Assembly: GCF_958979055.1 (NCBI RefSeq)
Contig: NC_084899.1
Span: forward strand, 24,433,501-24,497,500
Direction of reading: 5' to 3'
Source: Alnus glutinosa
Taxonomy: Eukaryota; Streptophyta; Magnoliopsida; Fagales; Betulaceae
DNA length: 64,000 bases
A program made the position numbers and the translations under genes. Positions within the stretch are counted from its first letter, which is position 1. Every line of letters begins with the position of its first letter. Under the pieces are notes generated by a model that was given only the letters and a program-made list of their open reading frames with translations, made no database searches and was not told where the DNA came from. Positions 55,407 to 64,000 of the stretch are shown here, one piece after another.

Positions 55407-58240
55407 ATAGAAACATAATAATGCTTGATGATGAGTTTGTTTGTAGGATAATTTTTTCCTTTATTATTCCTCTGGTCCTATTAAATGTGTTTATATAGGT
55501 CACTTTAGCTTTTATGTAATCATTATAATCAGTCTTGGCAAATTTTATGGGGGCAATATCAGCAATTGTTTATTGATCAAGTTTTACTCAATAATATGCT
55601 ATATCAGTTAAGGTTTTTTTCTTTTTATGAACAACATGTTATTCATAATGGCATACCCTATAGTCAATAACTCCAAATCACTTTGAAGAGAGATTCTTAG
55701 CCAGTAATAGTGATGTAATTTTGCAATTTGCACCTCCAAAAACTTCTTCAATCTACTGTCTATTCAATCATTTAAATCCCACTCACGGGTGCCTCTATAT
55801 CTTGGTGGAGAATAGGTTGCTGCTATTTTGCTTGGGTTTTTCACCGGTGAAAAATGATTGAAGTACAACTTTTATTACAATATTCATACAAATTCAAGTA
55901 GCAGTCTACATAGTGACATGTGGTGTCACAAGGGTGTAAAAATTAAACAATAAATTTTGACAAGTAAATTTAATTAGTCAGTGGTTGATGCGGTAAGTGT
56001 TATATACGCTAGTTTGTAAAAAGCTTATAGTAAAAAATTGTAGTATCCTTATTAACAGCACTCTTCACTGTTTGATGAATGCAAGTCAAATTTAGTGTTC
56101 TTTGTACTAAATCTTATAAAAAATGGTCACTCTTGTCTAAAAGCATTGCTCTTAAAAACGCACATACACACAAAAAAAAAGAAAAAAAAAATAGAAAAGA
56201 AGCACCATTTTTATTGTATTTGAGAAATGCTAGGTGTACCAATCTATTCAAGTAAAATAGAGATAATCGTTGTCGTGAAACACATTAATGAGATAAAGCT
56301 CAAAATAGCAATATGTATTATTTCACAGGAAGATAAATACAGTAAAAGATAAGCTTTTAGAAAGAAAGATAAGCCTTAGTGCTGAAAGTTAAGCTTTTTG
56401 TTATAACTTAATAATGGAGCTTTCCACCATTACCTACCTTAAAAAGATATGTCTAATCAAGATTTGGCTGTATTCTTTGCCACACCTATGGCAGCCCTAG
56501 GGCTAGGGTTTTATAGCATCCAAGGTAAAGTAGAAGCAAAATTCAAAAAGGCAATCAACACTAGGGACTGTTTTCTTTGAGTCATATATAGCTTAGTTGG
56601 GCTGGTCCTGATCTTAGGGGTTAAAGCACTGATACAGGCTCAAGCAGGGCTGATCAAAACGATGAGCTTAGAAATGGTGGCCTAGCCCAAACTTAGAAGA
56701 ACTGTAGAAGCATGATAGGGGGATCTGGTCAAGCTCTTTCATTCTTTAATTCCTTTTTCAATTTCATTCTTTAGTTGGTAAAAGGGTGAGTATGATTGGA
56801 ATATTTTACTTGATGGTGATTGTTTAAAAAAAGAACAAAAGAAAAAAGAGCTTGACCAGAATTGCAATTACAAGATTAAGATGAATGCATCATGTGCTGT
56901 ATTCATAGTAGTTTAGAGAGGCAACAATTGACGTGAATGATGGTGATGTTTGGAGTACTATAGCTTTTACTATAATTTCTTTTAAACTCACGTAGCACTT
57001 TATATGAGTACCACATGGTATAACGTGAAAATTAAATTTGACAAATAAATTTAACTATTTAATGACTAACATAATAAGTGTCACATGAATTGTCACGTCA
57101 GTTTGTAAGAGACTTATAATGAAAGTTGTAATACCTTTAGCAACACTTCTATTATAAACAAACAATGTTTGGTAAATTTGCAACCGGAAACATGATTGAA
57201 ACCTAAATTGAACTATGTCAAATTATATGACATTTTAAATTAAATATACAGAAAAGATATTTTGCTACGCAACTAATTTGTGATTGATTCTAACGCATTG
57301 CCAACTCATTATTGAAGTGAGAAATAAGTTGTGTTTTTTGTGATTAAAATATAGTCATATTTTATTTTTCTTTTGGTCAATAAAAAGTATTGTACTTAAA
57401 AAGTGGAGTTCTTAAGATATGATTGAAAATTAATAAAATGAGAGAGGGAGGGGGGGGTGTGGGAGGTGGGGCTTCCATGTTCAAGAGGATCAAGACCAAC
57501 ATGAAATCTGAAGGAAACTTGTTTGAATTCAAAGTATTGTACCACATTGAGACAAATTAATGAAGCTTCTTTCAATTTAAATTAGGAAAAAAAAAAAGAA
57601 AAAAAAGAAGAAAGAAATAAAAACTTTGGTTTTTTGTTTTGGACTCCTTGACCAGACTTCCACATTCCTACTACCTGTTAAATCTCTGGTCAAATAATTC
57701 TTCAGATGAGGTTAACCTGATCTGCCATGGACGGTTGGACCCTGTCAGCTTTTCCAAGGTTGTCTCCACCTGTGATAGTTTTCTTAAGCATAAAGTTTAA
57801 ACCCAATGATCTACAAATAATATTGTAAAACCCTATTAAAAAAAGAAAAATGATTTGGATACCACATTTCTTTTTTATACAAATTCCCTTGATAGTCCAT
57901 ATTTTATAGAAATGAGTGTCACATAAACTGGCATGCTGCATGCTGCCACATTTTGCTGACTGACCTGGTAAGCACCATATAGACTACCAAGTCAGTTTAT
58001 AAATGTTAAATCATCACAAACGGATATGAATGAGTGATTTTGATCATTTAACTAATATTCTAACACTTCCCTTCAACAAGTGAGGCTTAATACGTAAAAT
58101 AATATTTAACTGAAATAGAGGTGAATTGTGGAGTGAGGGTTCAAACTCATGATCTCTGACTCTGATATCATGTTAAATCACCATTTATCTCAAAAGTTTA
58201 AAATGATAGTTAGGAAATGGTGAATTTAATCATTTAATTA
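55407..58240. other. Gene-free spacer with MITE copies
   Basis: It begins with the lipase 3' region. Two copies of the TACTACAAC-type MITE family lie at about 55860-56050 and 56955-57140 (ends near 'tacaacttttattac' and 'ttgtagtatcc' or 'gttgtaatacc'). The rest is AT-rich with A-runs. I found no coding exon. Confidence 0.45.
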
Positions 58241-58241
58241 A

Positions 58242-58383
58242 GAGTAATATTACTTTTCAAACCCATTTCACACTGGCTAAAGTAACATAACATTTTTTTT
58301 CCCAAATAAAAGCCACCTAAAACACGACATGTCAACCAATATGAAATGAGCATGATAAATGATGATGAAGAGTATCATTACTC
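58242..58383. mobile_element. Mutator-type MITE (GAGTAATG family)
   Basis: A 142-bp element with ends GAGTAATATTACTTTTCA and, in complement, GAGTAATGATACTCTTCA. A perfect 9-bp duplication TTTAATTAA flanks it (58233-58241 and 58384-58392). Confidence 0.87.
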
Positions 58384-58936
58384 TTTAATTAATATTCTAA
58401 TAATCGTATAAATAAATAAATAATAATAATAATAAAAACCATAGTTAACATATATGCCCTCACAAACAAACAAATCCATTATGGCACTATCCATCTCTCT
58501 CACAAAATCTTCTATTACGTACCCTCTTGATATGACAACCCCATTGTCCTCATTGATCATGCTAAAAGATTATATCAGTCCCTATATTAAGGTAAAGACT
58601 TTGAACGATTGCACCCCATTCGAACTACACCTAGTCTTAATATAAATGTTTAAGGAAATTATGTCGTACGTGTAAACTAAATATATGTGAAGCATATATA
58701 TATATATATATAATACTCCTGAAAATGAAGTTTAATTTCTTATTTCTGTTTATGTTTCTCAATCATCAAGCAATGTAGGGATCAAAGTCGGTGGTTGAAC
58801 GTTCGTCTATAGAGTAACTTGTAGAAGTTGCATCAAAATGGTGTTATTGTATTAGAAATGCAGCTTTCAGGAAGACCTCACCTGGCCATGGCCTCGATCA
58901 ATGTTTAATATTAAACTGTGTTCTAGTTTGTCTTTT

Positions 58937-58972
<36 letters not shown>

Positions 58973-59507
58973 TTATTTATTTATTTCAAATTTGTATGTG
59001 TTTGAATACTACAAGGAAACAACAATGGAGGTTTTATTTGGCTTTCTTCTAGATTGAGAACAAAGGCTGGAATAAAAGAAACCCTAGATTATATGTGGCA
59101 ATCATCCATACACGTGCAATGGCCCCATATGCAACCTGGGTGTCGGCTTGACTGGTCTTAGTGGAATAGTACTTGTCACCATTGTTTTCCTGCACCATCT
59201 TTGTCCATACAACCAAACATGTCCTTCCAAATTGAATTTGAAGTGGGCTAGCAATTAGCAAAGCATGTGTGATTCCTACTTAATTCTTATAATTTAATTT
59301 ATTAAACTGACATTTACCATTTGATCATATAATTTTTACTTGTATACATTTTTAACATGATTAACAGAGCATGTAACATTTATTTTTAGAGCATGTGATT
59401 CGCAAATGCAGTTTAAAAATGAATGTCATAATCACGTGCTTTAAAAACAAATATCAATTTAATATCAATTTCGAGAAAAACTTTATCCATTAGAACCATA
59501 TGCAATT
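58384..59507. other. AT-rich spacer
   Basis: It holds an (AT)n(TTTA)n run at about 58940-58985 and a short (AT)n at 58697-58712. Short ORFs on both strands around 58380-58645 and 59049-59261 match no family I recognise. Confidence 0.4.
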
Positions 59508-59690
59508 GAGTAATGCTATATGCAAGCCTTTTATTATCCTTTTACCTCCTAAAGGTGACATGGCTTTCAAATTCATCATTAGATTAAAATTTAATAATGA
59601 TTAATCTCAAATCTCATTGTAATTTTAAAAGTCATATCACTGCATATGAGAGATAAGAGAGAGATATGAGTCTTGCATACAACATTACTC
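59508..59690. mobile_element. MITE related to the one at 39523-39690
   Basis: The ends read GAGTAATGCTATATGCAAG and the complement of CTTGCATACAACATTACTC. The interior shares the 'gtgacatggcttt' and 'ttaataatgattaatctcaaat' theme with 39523-39690. No target duplication was recognised. Confidence 0.6.
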
Positions 59691-59843
59691 TCATTATATA
59701 TATTGAAAGTGGTCTTAGATCATTATTACTTTTTAACCAATTATTATATACAATTAGAACTATCATAGAAACATAGATATAACATCTATTTACGTGGGAA
59801 AAAAAAAACATATATTTTACATTATTATGGTTTTTTTTTTAAG

Positions 59844-60013
59844 GGATGCTACAACTTTTACTACAAATTTATCGTGTCAGCTACTAAACAATTAAATTTA
59901 CCTATTAAAATTTGTTGTTTTATTTTTTTATTTTACGCACGTTATGCTACGTGGCACTCATGTAGGCTATCAAGTAAGTTTGTTAGAGAATTATAATAAA
60001 AATTGTAGTATCC
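59844..60013. mobile_element. MITE, TACTACAAC family
   Basis: The ends are GGATGCTACAACTTTTACTA and the complement of TTGTAGTATCC. Related copies lie at about 39388-39500, 55860-56050, 56955-57140 and 62480-62660, sharing the interior 'aatttacctattaaaatttg' theme. Confidence 0.6.
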
Positions 60014-60737
60014 AAAACACTAGATAATATTAAGTGTAGTATATATCATTACTCATTTTTCTTTTCTTTTATTTTTTTAAGCAAAATGATAGATAGGGCA
60101 ACGAGAGTGGTTTCTCTACGTGGGAGAGTCCATAGCTAATACGTAGCATCTATCTGCTGCGACATCAACGGTCACTTCTTCAAATTGAGGTGAGTCATGG
60201 TTTGACCCAGTTCCATCAGAACATCATTGCTCATATTTAAAATACAAATAATACTATTTAGTAGACTGTTAGCTATTAAACTGCCATACAAATAAGATAA
60301 CGCAAAAAGTAATTCTTAATTATTTTTTAATTATTTTTTATATATACTAATTAAAAGACTAATTTTGCTACCACATTATTAAATTAATAAATAATGTTAC
60401 TCATTAGATACATTTAACCTTTGAAAAAAGTATGACTCTTATTTTATCGTTTTGCAAACACATTCCTAACTCCGAGCTGGTGGCGACGTGGACGCGGCTT
60501 CCTGGGACCCACAGTCTTAAAAACTGGGGCCACACGTGCGGTGCGTCAATGTTAAATCTGACCGATAGTATTTTTCTATTCGAAACGTGCGCCTACATCC
60601 CGAGGGATAACTTATGTCTGTGTCTTTGTTTTTGTCGTGGTTTGTTTTGTTTTGCTTTTTTTCTTTATTCTTTTAATTTTTTTTGGCCTGGCCTACTCGT
60701 TTTATTTTTTTATTTTTTTTACATGTTCATACAAAAT

Positions 60738-60811
60738 GGAGGAGAGTTTCGAACTAGTGATGATTTCTGCTTCATGAGACGTGATCCCAACCGATTAAGC
60801 TACTATATCCC
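60738..60811 (-). repeat. tRNA-like relic or SINE head
   Basis: On the minus strand a 74-nt unit begins GGGATATAGTAGCTTAATCG, then GGTTGGGATCACGTCTCATG, and reaches ACTAGTTCGAAACTCTCC. It looks like a degenerate tRNA with A-box-like and B-box-like (AGTTCGAAACT) elements. Acceptor and D stems do not pair properly, so it is not a working tRNA. Further along the minus strand lie A/T-rich and purine-rich runs (60640-60720), as expected of a tRNA-derived SINE. Confidence 0.45.
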
Positions 60812-61924
60812 TTGGGGACAATTTATTTTATTTATTTGTTCTTTTTGAATCCAGTACTTTTCATGTTATTAATTCTCAAAGGATAAAACGAGATAATGAG
60901 TAGGTCATTTACTAAACAATTAAATTTAATTATAACGGACGATACAACAATATCATATTGTGTCGGTTCGGAAGAAATAATATTAAAATTTCTACACTAA
61001 TCTAGGCTAAGTATTATTGTGAAAACAAATTTAAGATTTAGGTTTGAATTCAAATAGATTAATTAAGGGTTAAAACTAGAAAGAAACCCTTCACCAACCC
61101 AAGGTTTGGTTTATTTGGCAATTTTAATTACAATATTTATATTTGAATTTGATGTACTACTATATTTATAATAATATTTTCTTTGGGGGGGTTAATTAGT
61201 TGATCTACTACTACTAGCTACTATATGTTGCGTCATGCTTTCATTTGTTGTGCTGCATGACAGGCGTGCATGTTTGGTTTTGGGTTCCATCAAAACCATG
61301 GCTGTCTGCAAGTGATTAGTTGAAGCAACATGATCTAAGAAACATAGTATTGGATTTATTTGATTACTTAATTGTTCATTGTCTTTAAGACAAAAAGTTG
61401 AAAACCTCACGAGAAGATTTCTAGAGACTAATTGTGAGATAGTCTATATAAAATCTATCTGAATAGGCCCTAAGTGACTAAGCAACTAAAAACTTATTTA
61501 GACAGATAAATTTCATACGAGCTCTTTCACAAGTGTTGTTTAAAAATTGGATGATTGATCGTCGAAAGTGTGTCCATATGTGATTTACATTCCAGCTTGT
61601 GTAGGTTTAGGGTAGATTAGAAATTTGTTTTTTAAATGAGTGTCCCTGCCCATGAAGAGCTAGCTAGCCTTGCCGTTTTTTTTGACAATGATGCAAATTA
61701 TTTTGTGTATTATATTCTTTAATTTGCTGAATCTTTGATGGAAATTAGTTTTCTAGGAATATAATATTGAGTTACTAGAAAGTTATATAATATTGAGTTT
61801 TGACAAAAGAAGAAGTGAAAAAAATGTACATCTATAGCTATATTTATACATATATCCGTAGCAAAAGGTACATTCACTCAAGTAGGAAAAGGAAAATGTT
61901 TGGGTATTATAATTTTTATTACAA

Positions 61925-62190
61925 ATTTTTTTGGAGCATTCCTATTTGGTAGCCTTGATGCTAAAATGGAAGCAAAAAGAGTTGCATTTTATTCAGCAAT
62001 TTGAAGAAACATTTGGTGAGTTGCTACCGTGCTCACCAACTGTTCACTCGCAAAATAGAGAATTAGATGTAAGTGTTTTGGAAAGTTGGTAACTAAAATA
62101 GAAAAAAATGTGAGTTTTTTTTAGGTAAAATGAAGAGCAAATTTGCTGAGCCAGATGTGAATGTCGGGCTTGTTTGTCAAGCAACAATAC
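61925..62190. repeat. MITE-like repeat, related to 48615-48760
   Basis: It begins GAGCATTCCTATTTGGTAGC and contains 'gctcaccaactgttcac' and 'aaatttgctgagccaga', which match the opposite arm theme. The ends are uncertain. Confidence 0.4.
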
Positions 62191-62989
62191 AGAATAGCAA
62201 CTGTTCATGTACATTTTTTTTTTTCATTTTTTTATATTTTTCATTACTAATCAACATCAAAACATTCTCACTTTTTATATCACATCAATAATTTTTTATT
62301 ACTATTTAAATAAAAAAATTTACTACAATACAAAACTTTTTCACCTTTTTATACAAATTCTTTTTATTTTATATCACATCATTACTTTTTACTAATTCCA
62401 AAACTAACAACCCACTACTCTGTTCTATTCTGTTATGTACATATCTTTCCTAAACAAACTCGTCATTACAAACTCATATGGTAGTCCATATTTTATGAAA
62501 ATTTGCGTAATGTGACAATCTATATTTTAGTGGCTAACAAGATAAGTATTAAGTGTGTAATGCGCCATCAGTTTGTAAATATGGCAAGTAACATGTGAAT
62601 TATCACTTGACAATCTATATTTTAGCGATTGATGTTGTAAATATCGCATTAACTATCATGTCAGTTTATATAAAAATAAAAAAGGACTTTGCACTTTGAA
62701 GTTCCTCTGTATTGGTAAGTAACTTTGATTTCTATAGAAAGTCACAATAACATGTTACAAATCTCTAAAATATTTTGAACCACATATATGCTCTCTTCTC
62801 TTCGTACATCTTATATATATGTTTATAGTTGTTATATAGTTAAATAATGAGACAGCTCTAAGTCCATCACCATATTCAGTAATTATATGCAGAAGCTTTT
62901 CCTTAAAAGGGGCCACTCTCCCAAAAAACGAGGTATTACCATTACTCTTTCCCAAAGTTCTTCTATATAGTTTTTTCTCGCAAATAACA

Positions 62990-63075
62990 AATTTACTGAT
63001 TTAAGCATCGGAGTGTTCTTGATTTTTCGAGAACAAGTTTTCTAGTAGCCATTTTCTCTGTTTTTGCAGAAGCCT
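62990..63075 (+). mobile_element. Tat/Ogre-type LTR fragment
   Basis: TTACTGATTTAAGCATCGGA followed by GTGTTCTTG and a TTTTTGCAG end is the conserved R-U5 wording of Ty3/gypsy Tat-type LTRs. It is also found at about 2330-2410. Only this short piece is recognisable. Confidence 0.5.
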
Positions 63076-63479
63076 CATCGCTTGTCTACCGTCTAAAAAT
63101 CTGTTCCAATATTAAAAAATATATATAAGTTGGTGGACCATAGATATCTGGAGCATGCCAAGCACTTTGTTTGAACAATTATTATCATGGAGACCAAATG
63201 GAGGGTGGGGCAAGCAAGTTTGAGCTAAAGACATGCAGCCCCTGCATGTTTAGCTTAAGTAATACAACAATTTGGACTAGTTTTGCTGGACCTACTGAAA
63301 AAGAGGATATAGTGGAAGAAGGGGCTTAGCTTGGCTGGATCTAGCATATATATATATACACATATTTCTTTGAGAGAAAGTATATATATATATATAATTG
63401 AATTGGTTGCGAGTCTTGTGACCTTGTGATTGTGCACTAGTATATTCTATACAAATTCCGTCCATTTTTTCTACGAGGT

Positions 63480-64000
63480 CCTTATGAAATAAAAAATTTA
63501 TTCTTAAATAAAAATTTGTAAAGAAAAATAAAGATTTAGGCTAGAGTGGTCGGCCACCCCCGTAATCGGTCGGGGGGGCAGCCGACAAGGTTCGAATTTG
63601 GGGATAGTTCAAGAGCACCTCTGGTCGATTGTAGGGGTGGCTGACCAACCCCATCCACAACTTTTTTTTCTTTTTAATTTTTTTTTTATGATAAATTTGT
63701 AATTTTATAAGGATTGTCGAGAAAATGGCTAAAATTTATACTGAATGATTTATTTGTTACCCAAGCATACCACATGGTGTTATTTATTCATTTTAAACCC
63801 TATAAATTTACTTGTCATTAAGGTCAAACAGATGAACTAATTTTCTAATTTTTATTATCTCCACGAAGTGGCATATCATCACCGTTGCTATAGCCTATAG
63901 TCATATTCCAAGATAAGCACACAAAAGTTGCATGAAAACGGCCCACATTTCTTGCTTCTAGGAATGATAACCTCATATATATAGACTTATAGTTATAGTG
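63480..64000. repeat. GGGGTGGC/GCCACCCC core repeat and AT-rich window end
   Basis: About 63545-63660 carries GGTCGGCCACCCCC and GGGGTGGCTGACC words flanked by A-rich and T-rich runs. It is the same kind of core as at 15069-15205, 22250-22460 and 40040-40100. Nothing else was recognised up to the window end. Confidence 0.45.

Noticed and set aside
59049-59261. Minus-strand 70-codon ORF
   Set aside because: It has a plausible composition but no recognised family, splice partners or start context, so it was not called.
60432-60848. 138-codon ORF
   Set aside because: It runs through a T-rich tract and across the tRNA-like relic, with no recognisable domain.
1-64000. CRISPR arrays, bacterial operons, rRNA genes or organellar inserts
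   Set aside because: No regular repeat-spacer pattern, ribosome-binding sites, rRNA segments or plastid/mitochondrial genes were seen; the window is nuclear plant DNA.

Overview
The window is nuclear DNA of a flowering plant, very probably a woody core eudicot. It is AT-rich, its genes are sparse and intron-rich, every coding gene is of a plant family, and the spaces between genes are full of retrotransposon fossils and small Mutator-like and hAT-like elements. The species cannot be named from sequence alone. Layout, left to right. 1-5.7 kb: a tandem pair of 2-oxoglutarate/Fe(II) dioxygenases of the hyoscyamine 6-dioxygenase-like class. One is represented only by an intact last exon. The other has four exons but two frameshifts, and an 80-bp MITE sits on its stop codon. 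5.8-13.8 kb: a minus-strand Ty1/copia fossil split by a Ty3/gypsy-like solo LTR, which itself carries a Mutator-type MITE. 13.9-20.4 kb: a TRIM-like fossil, a long-inverted-repeat element and AT-rich repeats. 20.4-27.2 kb: an eleven-exon LONESOME HIGHWAY-LIKE bHLH gene with two uORFs in its leader. 27.8-29.2 kb: a complete three-exon 2-ODD of the ACC-oxidase-homolog group on the minus strand, convergent with the bHLH gene, with a decayed relic of a second copy near 31.3 kb. 34.6-37.7 kb: a complete five-exon HR-like lesion-inducing (HRLI) membrane protein gene on the minus strand. 40.6-42.3 kb: an intronless E+-class PPR gene. 42.4-43.8 kb: nested Mutator-like elements, including a Pack-MULE with 9-bp target duplications that carries a piece of a LON-domain gene. 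44.2-44.6 kb: a LINE RNase H remnant. 46.8-47.7 kb: two paralogous C/D-box snoRNAs behind a TATA/telo-box promoter, both predicted to guide methylation of 18S rRNA A162. 49.8-55.4 kb: an eight-exon class 3 lipase gene. 55.4-64 kb: no convincing gene, only MITEs, a tRNA-like SINE relic, an LTR fragment and simple repeats. The genes form no operon or pathway. The main biological themes are dioxygenase birth and death, possible translational control of a bHLH regulator by uORFs, and repeated small-transposon insertion close to gene ends. All exon models were built by hand from splice sites, reading-frame continuity and remembered family sequences; no database search was run.
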